From: CAMPKL01 sp963805925
Lineage (GTDB): Bacteria; Acidobacteriota; Terriglobia; Bryobacterales; UBA6623
Direction of reading: 5' to 3'
Length of the DNA stretch: 64,000 nucleotides
Assembly (NCBI GenBank): GCA_963805925.1
Contig: CAWDWB010000003.1
Coordinates: forward strand, 806,001 to 870,000
The notes below the pieces were generated by a model, which saw only the letters and a list, made by a program, of their open reading frames with translations, did not search any database and was not told the DNA's origin. Positions 7,235 through 15,968 of the stretch are shown piece by piece (position 1 is the first letter of the stretch; every line of letters starts with the position of its first letter). The position numbers were made by a program, and so were the translations under genes.

Positions 7235-8446
7235 TCAACTGCGGTCTTCACTCTTGCGGATGTCTTCGATCGCCTGAAGATAGCGGTCCACGTGGATTTC
7301 CGGCGTCCAGTATCTCGCATAGGCTCTGCCGGCAGATTCGCTCAGTCTGGCCCTGAGCAGGTCGTCTGTTCCGATCCGATGGATGCACTCAGACAGACCC
7401 TCACTTTCGCGAAACAACAGCCCTCCGCCGCTGGCCGCGATCAGTTCCGGATAGGCGCCGAGTTCGCGGGCAATGACCGGAACGCCGCGGGCCATCGCTT
7501 CCACAACAACCATTCCGAAAGTTTCATAGGTGAGCGACGCCGCAATGAGGGCCCGGGCGTGTTGGTAGTACGCCCCAAGCCGATCCGCACCGATCCGCCC
7601 GGCGAAATGCACTCGCGGCGATCCTTGAGTCAAGTGGCGGAGGTCTTGCTCATACCCCCCTTCACCGAGGATTACCAGATCGTAGTCTCCACCGCCGGCA
7701 AACAGCGGGATCACATCCTGCAGCCCTTTGTACTTTTCCAGCCGGCCGACGAAGAGGAAATAAGGGCGCGGATGCGGCGCCTGCAGAGCCGGATCTTCCG
7801 GCGCGGAAACGAAGTTCGGCAGCAGACGCATCTGCGAAGCGAAACCGCGCTCCCGGTGCACTTTCGCGCTGGCCTCGGATAGAGCGAAGAAGGCGTCGAC
7901 CGATTGGGCGCAACGCTCCATCAGAGCCGTGTGCCGCCACAGCTGAGGAGGGCGTCCGGCACGCAGCGTACAACTCGTACAAGTCGGCTGCCTGCATAAT
8001 TCCTCGTTGTTCTTCCACAGGACGCTCAGCGGACAGACCAGCCAGTGCTCGTGGGCCGTGTAGAGTTTGAGAGCCCCAGGTGGACCGGGTATCGTCAGCA
8101 CTCCCGGTCCAAATACCGAGATGTTATGGAAGTGCACGACGTCAAACGGCTTGGATTGGAGAATTTCTCGAATCGCGTGTCTGTGCAAGAGAGGTCGGCC
8201 CGTCTGGTGAGCCGCCAGGGGAGCTAGGGTTCCGAAGCCGCTGTGGAGGCGATGGATGGTCAAACCGTCCACCGATTCAACGGGCGGAACAACCTTTCCC
8301 CCCAACGCCTTGTAGGAGTCAGCGCAATAGATTACGTCGACGGAGTGGCCGCGGCTGAGCAACTCACGACTCAACCGCTCGATGAAGATCGCATCGCCGC
8401 CGAACGACTCGGGAGGATAGAACGCCGAAATCATGCAAAATCGCAT
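7235..8446 (-). CDS. GT4-family glycosyltransferase
   Basis: 403 residues with a strong Shine-Dalgarno AGGAGG seven bases before the ATG at 8446. The N-terminal Rossmann domain starts MRFCMISAFYPPESFGGDAI with the GG loop. A segment with four closely spaced Cys (CPLSVL...CRQPTCTSCTLRAG) is a pattern found in several GT4 enzymes of O-chain or exopolysaccharide loci. The C-terminal domain has YFLFVGRLEKYKG and the E-x7-E donor-binding region YETFGMVVVEAMARGVPVIA. It should transfer a sugar from a nucleotide-sugar to a surface glycan on the cytoplasmic side. It is the last gene of the run 10189-7235 and lies 55 bp after the next glycosyltransferase. Donor and acceptor are unknown. Confidence 0.88.
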   Translation of the reverse strand: MRFCMISAFYPPESFGGDAIFIERLSRELLSRGHSVDVIYCADSYKALGGKVVPPVESVDGLTIHRLHSGFGTLAPLAAHQTGRPLLHRHAIREILQSKPFDVVHFHNISVFGPGVLTIPGPPGALKLYTAHEHWLVCPLSVLWKNNEELCRQPTCTSCTLRAGRPPQLWRHTALMERCAQSVDAFFALSEASAKVHRERGFASQMRLLPNFVSAPEDPALQAPHPRPYFLFVGRLEKYKGLQDVIPLFAGGGDYDLVILGEGGYEQDLRHLTQGSPRVHFAGRIGADRLGAYYQHARALIAASLTYETFGMVVVEAMARGVPVIARELGAYPELIAASGGGLLFRESEGLSECIHRIGTDDLLRARLSESAGRAYARYWTPEIHVDRYLQAIEDIRKSEDRS

Positions 8447-8501
8447 GGAATTCCTCCTTGAGCCAGCCGAACCCTTAAGCGTTCTCGAACCGCGGACGTC
8501 A

Positions 8502-9674
8502 TCAAGCAGCGGTTAACGCATCCAACTCGGTGAATACTCTTTCCGCCACGCTCTGCCAGCGATAGCGCTGAGCGCACTCTAAGCCGGCCAAACAGCAACG
8601 CTCCACTAGGGCATCATCGGTCAGTAGGCGTTCAATTGTCTCGGCGATCGCCGAGTGATTCAGTGGGTCGAAAAGTAGGCCGGCATTCCCGACGACTTCG
8701 GGCAACGCCCCGGAGTTGCCGGCGGCCACCGGAGTCCCGCAAGCCATCGACTCGGCGGCGGGGAGCCCGAAGCCTTCATCGATCGAGGGCATCACCAACG
8801 TCCGCGCCGCGCTGTACAGGGCGCTAAGGGTTTCGTCGGGAACGTAACCGGCAAAGACGACCCGCCCATCGAGCCCGAGTTCGCTGACGGTCCGGCAAAC
8901 CTCTCCGTACGAGCTATGGAAGGAGTCATTCTCTACTTCGCCGACGAAGACCATTTTCCACGGCGCCGGCACGCGATCGACCAATAGACGGAGGGCTTGA
9001 ACCAATCGGACGAGGTTCTTGTGCGGACTAACACCTCCAACATAGAGCAACAACGGCTCGTCCGGCCCCAGGTTGAGGGCTCGGCGGGCAATCTGTTGGT
9101 CTTGTTCAGAGCGCGGAAAGAAGACCGGGGCGACGCCTTCGCCGATGACCGTGATGGAGTCGATCGGCCGACCGAATTTGCCGGCGATTCGCTGTCTGGC
9201 GTTCTCCGATACCGTCACAATTTTCCCCGAGCGGCCCAGAGCGAAGCGCAACTTCCAGTTCCAGAATCGGCGCGAACGCTTAGATGGAAAGATGAGTTCC
9301 GGGTGCGTCTCGGCAATGACGTCATGGACCGCTATAACGGTCGGGATGGCGCGAGGGATGGGGAAGTAAGAATAGACGGCAGGGAAAAACATCGCATCCG
9401 GACGCTGTCGAGCGACAGCTTGATAAAACCGCCAAAGATCGAGCGGGGTCCGCGAACCTTGTGCGGAAGCCGCTTCGATCGGAGGCTTGGAAACCTCTAC
9501 AGCGCAAACCTCGGCGTTATCTGGAAAGCCCGGCATCGCCGCACTCGCCGTGTCGGCCACCAGCAGCAACTCTCGATTACCTCGCGAAGCAGCCATTGCA
9601 CCGATGAGTTCACGGGTGAACCGACCGAAGCCGCGCCGGTTGTTCCAGCAGGTTGCGTCAATAGCCACCCTCAT
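8502..9674 (-). CDS. GT4-family glycosyltransferase
   Basis: 390 residues from ATG 9674. This start was chosen over an in-frame one at 9704 because it begins the beta strand MRVAIDATCWNNRRGFGRFT and overlaps the stop of the upstream frame as ATGA. RGFGRFTRELI is the typical glycine-loop N-terminus of mannosyl/rhamnosyl GT4 enzymes. The C-terminal domain contains LLLYVGGVSPHKNLVRL and the E-x7-E motif DEGFGLPAAESMACGTPVAA. It probably acts with the following glycosyltransferase on the same surface glycan. Substrates cannot be told from sequence. Confidence 0.9.
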   Translation of the reverse strand: MRVAIDATCWNNRRGFGRFTRELIGAMAASRGNRELLLVADTASAAMPGFPDNAEVCAVEVSKPPIEAASAQGSRTPLDLWRFYQAVARQRPDAMFFPAVYSYFPIPRAIPTVIAVHDVIAETHPELIFPSKRSRRFWNWKLRFALGRSGKIVTVSENARQRIAGKFGRPIDSITVIGEGVAPVFFPRSEQDQQIARRALNLGPDEPLLLYVGGVSPHKNLVRLVQALRLLVDRVPAPWKMVFVGEVENDSFHSSYGEVCRTVSELGLDGRVVFAGYVPDETLSALYSAARTLVMPSIDEGFGLPAAESMACGTPVAAGNSGALPEVVGNAGLLFDPLNHSAIAETIERLLTDDALVERCCLAGLECAQRYRWQSVAERVFTELDALTAA

Positions 9675-9919
9675 AGACGCGTCCCAAACTCCGAGAGAGC
9701 GCATCGGCCCGAATTGTGCGTCGGAGTGAATTCAAATTCGGAGACGACAATGACCTCCACCTCTGGTGAGCGCTGTCCGCCGAAAGCCGCCGGGATGGGC
9801 TCAAAGCCTTCCCTGTTCAGGCACGCGATAAACAGGGACAGCGTCGGCTGCGCGCCTTCTTTCTCTTGTTCATCGCTCACTAAGTCCACTTTTTTCTGAA
9901 CGCGGGTTCTGCTCAGCAA
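9671..9919 (-). CDS. Short GT2-like frame coupled to the glycosyltransferase
   Basis: 82 codons from a TTG at 9919. TLSLFIACLNREG and VEVIVVSEFE look like the first two beta strands of a GT-A (family 2) glycosyltransferase, but the rest of that ~300-residue domain is absent. Its TGA overlaps the ATG of the next gene (ATGA), and its TTG follows directly on the stop of the preceding frame, so it sits in an operon-like arrangement. It may be a truncated GT2 whose translation still delivers ribosomes to the GT4 gene, or a small separate protein. Confidence 0.45.
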   Translation of the reverse strand: MLSRTRVQKKVDLVSDEQEKEGAQPTLSLFIACLNREGFEPIPAAFGGQRSPEVEVIVVSEFEFTPTHNSGRCALSEFGTRL

Positions 9920-10189
9920 CTAGATCGCTCCCGGCTCGGCAACAGCGGTCAGATAACCGCGCCCTTCATCGATGCCGTTGAGAGTGAAGCGCACCCAGCC
10001 GACTTGCTGCAGATAACCCAGACTCTTGAGAATACCCTCTTCGGCTGGAGTTAATGGCTCAGTTGAAGGCCTCTGAAAAACCGAGCCCCGCGCTTCGACT
10101 CTCGCGTCGCGTGACCCGCCAGCAGAGCGTGCTCGATTGAGACTTGTTTGGGCTGGCCTGACATCAGTTCGTAGAGTCCCCGACAGCAC
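9920..10189 (-). CDS. Small hypothetical protein, possibly a gene remnant
   Basis: 89 codons. The middle, LTPAEEGILKSLGYLQ, resembles the extreme C-terminus of alkaline-phosphatase-like sulfatases and membrane glycan proteins (E..L.SLGYL). The residues before it are basic and low-complexity, and no signal peptide or domain is visible. It abuts the next frame without a gap. It may be the 3' end of a lost sulfatase-like gene rather than a complete gene. Confidence 0.3.
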   Translation of the reverse strand: MLSGTLRTDVRPAQTSLNRARSAGGSRDARVEARGSVFQRPSTEPLTPAEEGILKSLGYLQQVGWVRFTLNGIDEGRGYLTAVAEPGAI

Positions 10190-10323
10190 GGCAAGGCCTA
10201 CCCTTCTGCCGCCCGGGTTCGTCGAAAAGACAAGGCCTTCTGGATCTAACTAAGCTAGTTCCAGGTATTCGGACAAGTTGGCAGCAAACGCTAACTGAGT
10301 TCAATTCCAATCCAGGGAGGACT

Positions 10324-11706
10324 ATGCTCGTGATCTGTGGCGCAAAGATTGGACGGTTTCCCAGGATCATCATCTGGGTCAACACGCTGGCACTGGGGAT
10401 GGCGCCGCTACTCGCACAGGCCCCACGTCAAGACGACACCGGCAAGTTGGCGCTGAGCCTGGGACAGGCGGTGGAGATCGCACTTGCCCCCGACGGCAAC
10501 ACGCGGACGGCATTGGCCGTTGAGCTGGTTGAGCAGGCCCAGCAACGACGATTGCAGAGTCGTGCGGCTTTGCTGCCGAACGTCAATGGCAGCGTCTCAC
10601 AGCAGAACATCGTCCGCAACCTCGAAGCTTTCGGCATCACGGTGCAAAGTCCCGTTCCCGGCTTTGCGATCCCGTCGATCGTCGGCCCCTTCAACGTATT
10701 CGACGCCCGGCTGACGGCTTCACAAACGATCTTTGATTTGTCGTCTATTCGCCGATACCAGGCGGCGCGAACGCAGGCCGACGCGGCAAAGGCAGAGGGG
10801 TTTGACGCCCGGGCGGCAACCACGGCGGACGTGGCCCGAGCCTACGTCTCAGCATTGCTGGCGCAACAGCAGCGAGAGACGGCCGAGGCGAACATTGCCC
10901 TAGCCCAATCGCTGCTGCGTCTGGCTCAGCACCGCAGCGACGCAGGAACAGGAGTGCGCATCGAAGTGGCGCGGGCTGAAGTTGAGCTTGCCGACCGGCG
11001 TCAAAAGGCGCTTGCCGCGGCAGCCGGCAATCGAGCCGCACAGATGCGTTTGGCAAGGCTGTTGGGGCTCAGTTTGGATCGTGATCTGGAACTAACGACT
11101 CCCTTGGAATCGCCTGCCGTGGAGAAGCCGACTCTGGACGGCGCGCTGCAGGAGGCATTCGAGCACCGCGCTGATTGGCAGGCTCAATCGCTGCACGATA
11201 AGGCCGCGCAGCGCGCCGAGAGCGCCACGAAGTGGGAGAGGCTTCCCTCCCTGACCGCTTTCGGCGACTACGGTACGATCGGTCGCTCAATCAACGACTC
11301 GCAGCCCACGCGTACGATCGGCGCAAGCCTGCAGGTCCCTCTGTTCGACGGCGGACGTCGTGATGCGAGACGAGCAGAGAGCGCATCCCAAGCCCGGCAA
11401 GAATCGATCCGAACCAGGGATCTGCGGCAACAGATCGAGCTGGAGCTTCGTCTGTCTTTCGATGCATTGACGTCGGCCGCGCTCCAAGCCGAAGTGGCCG
11501 AAAGCGGGCTAGTGCTCGCCGAAGAGGAAGAGTCTCGCGCTCAGCGTCGCTATGAAGCCGGAGCAGGCAGCAGCATCGAAGTGGCCGACGCGCAGACGCG
11601 GCTCGCCCGCGCTCGCCAGAATCGGATCGATGCCCTGGGCTCATACAATCTGGCAAGAATCGATTGGTTTGAAGCGCGCGGAACAATTGAGAGGGTGATT
11701 CCGTAA
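10324..11706 (+). CDS. TolC-family outer-membrane efflux protein
   Basis: 460 residues, preceded by GGGAGG five bases before the ATG. A signal-like N-terminus (LALGMAPLLAQA) is followed by two internally similar halves of long amphipathic helices, as in outer-membrane efflux proteins of 420-490 residues. Repeated features are LSLGQAVEIAL, AATTADVARAYVSALLAQQQ, LARLLGLSLDR and ADAQTRLARARQNRIDALGSYN. It forms the trimeric outer-membrane channel for the exporter encoded by the next five genes. Its stop overlaps the start of the adaptor gene (TAATG), so the operon begins here. The promoter should lie in the 134 bp upstream, but no clear one was seen. Confidence 0.92.
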   Translation: MLVICGAKIGRFPRIIIWVNTLALGMAPLLAQAPRQDDTGKLALSLGQAVEIALAPDGNTRTALAVELVEQAQQRRLQSRAALLPNVNGSVSQQNIVRNLEAFGITVQSPVPGFAIPSIVGPFNVFDARLTASQTIFDLSSIRRYQAARTQADAAKAEGFDARAATTADVARAYVSALLAQQQRETAEANIALAQSLLRLAQHRSDAGTGVRIEVARAEVELADRRQKALAAAAGNRAAQMRLARLLGLSLDRDLELTTPLESPAVEKPTLDGALQEAFEHRADWQAQSLHDKAAQRAESATKWERLPSLTAFGDYGTIGRSINDSQPTRTIGASLQVPLFDGGRRDARRAESASQARQESIRTRDLRQQIELELRLSFDALTSAALQAEVAESGLVLAEEEESRAQRRYEAGAGSSIEVADAQTRLARARQNRIDALGSYNLARIDWFEARGTIERVIP

Positions 11707-12911
11707 TGCAGGCGAAAAAGATACTTCTTCCGCTCTTGCTGGCCGTCGCCGTCGTGGCGATTGGAGCCTATTGGTGGTTATCGCGCCAGTCCGCGGATGT
11801 TAGCTCGATTACCGTTACAGGCAACATTCGAATGACCGAAGTCGATGTGGCGTTCAAGACTCCGGGCAAGCTGGCCGAGCGGCTCGTGGACGAAGGCGAC
11901 GTGGTCAAAGCTGGCCAAGTCGTTGCCCGTCTCGATACCGCCCCGCTTTTGCGTCAGAAGGAGAAAGCGTTGGCCGCGCTCGCCGCCGCCGAGGCGCGCC
12001 GGGCGCAAAGCCAAGCAGCGTTAGCTTTTCAACGGGAGAATGTAGCCGCATCGATCGGCCAGCGCCAAGCCGAGCTCGACTCGGCGGAGGCTCTGCTTCG
12101 GGAACTACAGCAAGGATCACGCCCCCAAGAGATTCAACAGGCCGAAGCTGCCGTCGCGGCCGCTCAGGCGCAATCCGACGAAGCGCGGCAGAACTTGGAA
12201 CGCGCCAAGAAGCTGTTCGACACCGACGATCTATCGGCCCAGGACTTCGATCGGATCAAGGCCGCCGCCGATTCCGCCGCAGCCGCTCTCCAACAAAGCC
12301 GAGAGCGCTTGTCCCTGGTCCGTGAGGGCCCGCGCCGCGAACAGGTTGCCTCCGGCCAAGCCCAGGCCGACCGCGCCCGGGCGGCGTTGCGTAGCGCCAG
12401 CGCGGGCGCGCTCGACATCAAACGTCTCCAGCAAGACGTCCTCGCCCGGCGCGCCGAAGCCGAGGCGGCTAAAGCGGATCTCGCCGCAGTCGAGGTGCAG
12501 CTCGCCGATGCCGTGGCGACTTCTCCCGTGGATGGAATCGTACTGGTGAAATCCGCCGAGCCGGGAGAGATCCTGGCAGCGGGAACAACGGTCCTCACCA
12601 TCGGCGATATCGAACATCCTTGGTTGCGCGCCTATATCAACCAGGTCTACCAGGGGCGCGTGCGCCTCGGCTCTGCGGTCAGAGTCACGACGGACTCTTT
12701 CCCGGACAAGACCTATCAAGGCAAAGTTTCGTTCATCGCTTCTGATGCGGAGTTCACGCCCAAAGAAATTCAGACGGAAGAAGAGCGCGTCAAGTTGGTT
12801 TACCGGCTGAGGATCGACATCCCCAACCCCAACCAGGAACTCAAACGCAATATGCCCGCGGATGCCGTGATTCCGTTGACCGCCCTGACTGGCGACCAGC
12901 CGGGGAACTAA
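11706..12911 (+). CDS. HlyD/YbhG-like periplasmic adaptor protein
   Basis: 401 residues. One N-terminal membrane anchor (KILLPLLLAVAVVAIGAYWW) precedes a biotinyl-lipoyl half motif (VDVAFKTPGKLAERLVDEGD VVKAGQ), a long alpha-helical hairpin of about 200 residues rich in Ala/Gln/Glu, the second lipoyl half (ATSPVDGIVLVKSAEPGEIL) and a beta-barrel domain with IASDAEFTPKEIQTEEERVK and LVYRLRI, closely matching the YbhG subgroup. It bridges the ABC-2 permeases and the TolC-like channel in a tripartite exporter. Translation is coupled to the preceding gene by a 1-base overlap, and the next gene starts 4 bases after its stop. Confidence 0.92.
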   Translation: MQAKKILLPLLLAVAVVAIGAYWWLSRQSADVSSITVTGNIRMTEVDVAFKTPGKLAERLVDEGDVVKAGQVVARLDTAPLLRQKEKALAALAAAEARRAQSQAALAFQRENVAASIGQRQAELDSAEALLRELQQGSRPQEIQQAEAAVAAAQAQSDEARQNLERAKKLFDTDDLSAQDFDRIKAAADSAAAALQQSRERLSLVREGPRREQVASGQAQADRARAALRSASAGALDIKRLQQDVLARRAEAEAAKADLAAVEVQLADAVATSPVDGIVLVKSAEPGEILAAGTTVLTIGDIEHPWLRAYINQVYQGRVRLGSAVRVTTDSFPDKTYQGKVSFIASDAEFTPKEIQTEEERVKLVYRLRIDIPNPNQELKRNMPADAVIPLTALTGDQPGN

Positions 12912-12915
12912 CGGA

Positions 12916-13884
12916 ATGAAAGGTGGAGCGAATCTTGCGGTCGAGGCGAAAGGCCTGCGTCGGCGTTTCGACGATCTCGTCGCAGTGGACGGCATCGATC
13001 TTGCCGTCGAATCGGGAGAGATCTTCGGCATCGTCGGCCCGGACGGCGCAGGAAAAACAACGACTCTGCGTCTGCTCGTTGGGCTGATCGACCCGACCGA
13101 AGGCGAGATCAACGTGATTGGCCGTAATGTCCACACGCAAGGAGCCCAAGTGCGGGACCGCATCGGTTACATGCCGCAAGTATTCGGGCAGTACCTCGAC
13201 CTCAGCGTCGAAGAGAACATGAATTTCTACGCCGATCTGTTCGGCGTGGCGGATTCCGAACGTGGGCCGCTATTTGATCGTCTGTTGCAGATGACCCGCA
13301 TGGAACCGTTCCGCAAGAGGCGTGCGGGTAAGTTATCCGGCGGCATGAAGCAGAAGCTGGCACTGATGTGTACGCTGCTGCATCAGCCTAAAGCGCTCTT
13401 CCTGGATGAGCCGACCAACGGCGTCGATCCGGTTTCGCGACGTGACTTCTGGGCTATTCTCTACGAGCTTGTGAAGGATGGGCTGACCGTCGTCGTGACG
13501 ACTTCGTATCTGGACGAGGCCGAGCGCTGCAACCGCGTCGCGCTAATGTACAAAGGCCGCATCATTGAGCAAGCTCCGCCCGACGAGATCAAGAATGCGT
13601 TGGATGCGACCTGCTACGTGATCCATTGCAACAACGCGCGGGATGCTCGGACCTTTCTCCGCGGGCGTACCGGAGTGTTGAGCGCCGAGACGTTTGGATC
13701 GGAGTTGCATTCGTTTCTTGAGCCGTCAACTGACGCCGCTTCCGTTTCGCAGGCGCTCTCCGAAAAGGGTTTCGATTCCGTAGAAGTTCGCGAGATCGTT
13801 CCTTCGCTAGAGGACTCCTTCATCGCCCTAGTCCGAAGGGAAGAGCGTAAGGAAGTTCACAACGAGACGAGGACTCAACCGTGA
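12916..13884 (+). CDS. ABC exporter ATPase 1 (matches the N-half of YbhF)
   Basis: 322 residues. Walker A is GPDGAGKTTT, the signature LSGGMKQKLALM, and Walker B ALFLDEPTNGVDP. The H-loop position reads VVVTTSYLDEAER, with Ser where the switch histidine normally stands, so this ATP site is probably degenerate. A C-terminal ~90-residue extension is the usual one of ABC-2 exporter ATPases. In enterobacteria YbhF carries two such domains in one chain; here they are separate genes that overlap by 4 bases. It should pair with the next product as a heterodimer driving export of an unknown compound. Confidence 0.9.
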   Translation: MKGGANLAVEAKGLRRRFDDLVAVDGIDLAVESGEIFGIVGPDGAGKTTTLRLLVGLIDPTEGEINVIGRNVHTQGAQVRDRIGYMPQVFGQYLDLSVEENMNFYADLFGVADSERGPLFDRLLQMTRMEPFRKRRAGKLSGGMKQKLALMCTLLHQPKALFLDEPTNGVDPVSRRDFWAILYELVKDGLTVVVTTSYLDEAERCNRVALMYKGRIIEQAPPDEIKNALDATCYVIHCNNARDARTFLRGRTGVLSAETFGSELHSFLEPSTDAASVSQALSEKGFDSVEVREIVPSLEDSFIALVRREERKEVHNETRTQP

Positions 13885-14837
13885 GCGGCCCTCAAACGAC
13901 TGGCCCGGCGGTGAAGCTGGTCGGGCTAGTGAAGCGCTTTGGCGACTTCACGGCGATCGATAACGTCTCGCTCGAGGTGCAGCGCGGCGAAATCTTCGGA
14001 TTCCTGGGCCCAAACGGCGCGGGCAAATCGACGACGATTCGCATTTTGTGCGGGCTGCTGTCGCCGACCTCCGGAGAGGCGACCGTCAATGACTGGTCGA
14101 TCGCCCAGGATCCGGAAAGAATCAAGCAGTCCGTCGGCTACATGTCACAGAAGTTTTCGCTCTACAACGATTTAACGGTTGAAGAAAATCTCAACTTCTT
14201 CGCCGGCGTCTATGGGGTTGAAGGAGCTGTTCGCGAAGAGCGCAAGGCTTCCGCCCTGAAGATGGCCGCGCTGGAGGATCGTCGCGATGCGCCGACGGGC
14301 ATCCTTCCGGGAGGATTCAAACAGCGTCTCGCTCTAGGCTGCGCCATCCTTCATGAGCCGTCCATCGTCTTTCTCGACGAGCCGACATCCGGAGTGGACC
14401 CCATCGCCCGGCGTGATTTCTGGGATCTGATCTACACGCTATCCGAGGCCGGCCAAACCGTTTTCGTCACCACGCATTACATGGACGAGGCGGAATATTG
14501 CCATCGCCTAGCGCTGATGCATGCCGGGCAAGTCATCGCCCTGGGAACGCCGGCCGAGTTGAAAGCGAGCCTAACGGAACGCAGCCTACTGAACGTCGAC
14601 TGCTCGGACTTCGTTGCGGCAATGCGAGCGCTCGAAGGGGAGCCGGCAGTACTGGACACGGCGGTCTTCGGGCGCGGGCTGCACATCGCCGTTCGAGATC
14701 CGGATACGGCCATCGGCGTCGTACGCGACCGGCTGGAAAAAGCCGGCGTGACCGTCGATAGTGTGGCGGTGATTGAGCCCTCGATGGAAGACGTGTTCGT
14801 CGCCTTGATCGAACGTGAGGAGGCTAAAGCCAAGTGA
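13881..14837 (+). CDS. ABC exporter ATPase 2 (matches the C-half of YbhF)
   Basis: 318 residues from a GTG that overlaps the previous stop (GTGA). Walker A GPNGAGKSTT, Walker B IVFLDEPTSGVDP and a normal H-loop VFVTTHYMDEAEY are present. The signature motif is altered to LPGGFKQRLAL. With ATPase 1 lacking the switch His and this one having an atypical signature, the composite sites are asymmetric, as in heterodimeric ABC exporters. Its stop overlaps the start of the first permease. Confidence 0.9.
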   Translation: MSGPQTTGPAVKLVGLVKRFGDFTAIDNVSLEVQRGEIFGFLGPNGAGKSTTIRILCGLLSPTSGEATVNDWSIAQDPERIKQSVGYMSQKFSLYNDLTVEENLNFFAGVYGVEGAVREERKASALKMAALEDRRDAPTGILPGGFKQRLALGCAILHEPSIVFLDEPTSGVDPIARRDFWDLIYTLSEAGQTVFVTTHYMDEAEYCHRLALMHAGQVIALGTPAELKASLTERSLLNVDCSDFVAAMRALEGEPAVLDTAVFGRGLHIAVRDPDTAIGVVRDRLEKAGVTVDSVAVIEPSMEDVFVALIEREEAKAK

Positions 14838-15967
14838 ACCTCCGGCGAACACGCGCAATGGCTCGCAAGGAGCTGCTGCACATCGTGCGCGATCCGCTCA
14901 GTTTGGCGATGGCCCTTGCCATTCCGCTGCTTATGCTGCTGTTATTCGGCTACGCGCTATCGCTCGACGTCGACCGCGTGCCCACTCTGATACGCGATGC
15001 CAGCCGCACGCCGTTGAGCGCTGACTTGATCTCACGCTTTGAAGGCTCGCGCTTCTTCGATGTCGTCGTGGCGGACGATGCGGATTTGGCGACCGAGAAC
15101 GCCATCGACCGCGGCGAGGTTCTAATGGCGCTGGAGATCCCCTACGATTTCGCCGACCGTCTCAAACGCGGCGAGACGGCGCCGGTGCAACTGGTCGTCG
15201 ACGGCAGCGATTCAAATACGGCTTCGATAGCGTTGGGCTACGCGAGTGCGGTCGTGAACCAGTTTTCGATTCAACAGAGAACAGAAGCCGCCGAGCAAAG
15301 AGGGGCAGGCCGTCTGACGCCGACGATCGATTCGCAAATCCGTGTTTGGTACAACCCTGAGCTGAAATCGCGGAACTATATCGTTCCGGGGCTCATCGCG
15401 GTCATCTTGATGATCATCGCGGCGCTGCTGACGTCGCTGACGATCTCACGCGAGTACGAACTGGGGAATCTTGAGCTGTTGCTCTCGACGCCGCTGCGGC
15501 CGGCCGAAATCGTGCTCGGCAAGATGTCCGCCTACTTCCTATTGGGCGCAATCGACGCATTGCTCTGCGTGGTAGTCGGCGTGGGCATTTTTGGCGTTCC
15601 CTTGCGCGGCAGCATCATCGAACTCGCCTTCGTCACGTCCCTCTTCATGTTTGGTTCCCTATGCTGGGGCCTGCTCATTTCAGCCGCTGCACGATCACAG
15701 TTGCTGGCTTACCAGATGGGCATTCTGTCGTCCTTTCTTCCGGCCTTCTTGCTGTCCGGCTTTGTCTATTCCATCGAGAACATGCCGGCGGTAGTGCAGG
15801 CGATCACCCACATCGTGCCCGCCCGATACTTCATCGCGCTGCTCAAGGGAATCTTTCTCAAAGGGGTCAGCGTCTGGGAGCTTTGGCCCAATATCGCCTT
15901 CTTGGCGCTCTACGCGGCGATCGTCTTCGTTGGCGCGACTCATCAACTCAATAGGAAGCTCGCTTGA
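14834..15967 (+). CDS. ABC-2 type permease 1 (YbhS/YbhR-like)
   Basis: 377 residues from a GTG overlapping the preceding stop. One N-terminal membrane segment (LAMALAIPLLMLLLFGYAL) is followed by a ~150-residue periplasmic domain (DADLATENAIDRGEVLMALE, VDGSDSNTASIALGYA) and then about five C-terminal membrane segments with the motif ISREYELGNLELLLSTPLRP, the coupling helix for the ATPases. This is the ABC2_membrane_3 topology. It forms the transmembrane half of the exporter together with the next gene, one base away. Confidence 0.92.
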   Translation: MNLRRTRAMARKELLHIVRDPLSLAMALAIPLLMLLLFGYALSLDVDRVPTLIRDASRTPLSADLISRFEGSRFFDVVVADDADLATENAIDRGEVLMALEIPYDFADRLKRGETAPVQLVVDGSDSNTASIALGYASAVVNQFSIQQRTEAAEQRGAGRLTPTIDSQIRVWYNPELKSRNYIVPGLIAVILMIIAALLTSLTISREYELGNLELLLSTPLRPAEIVLGKMSAYFLLGAIDALLCVVVGVGIFGVPLRGSIIELAFVTSLFMFGSLCWGLLISAAARSQLLAYQMGILSSFLPAFLLSGFVYSIENMPAVVQAITHIVPARYFIALLKGIFLKGVSVWELWPNIAFLALYAAIVFVGATHQLNRKLA

Positions 15968-15968
15968 T

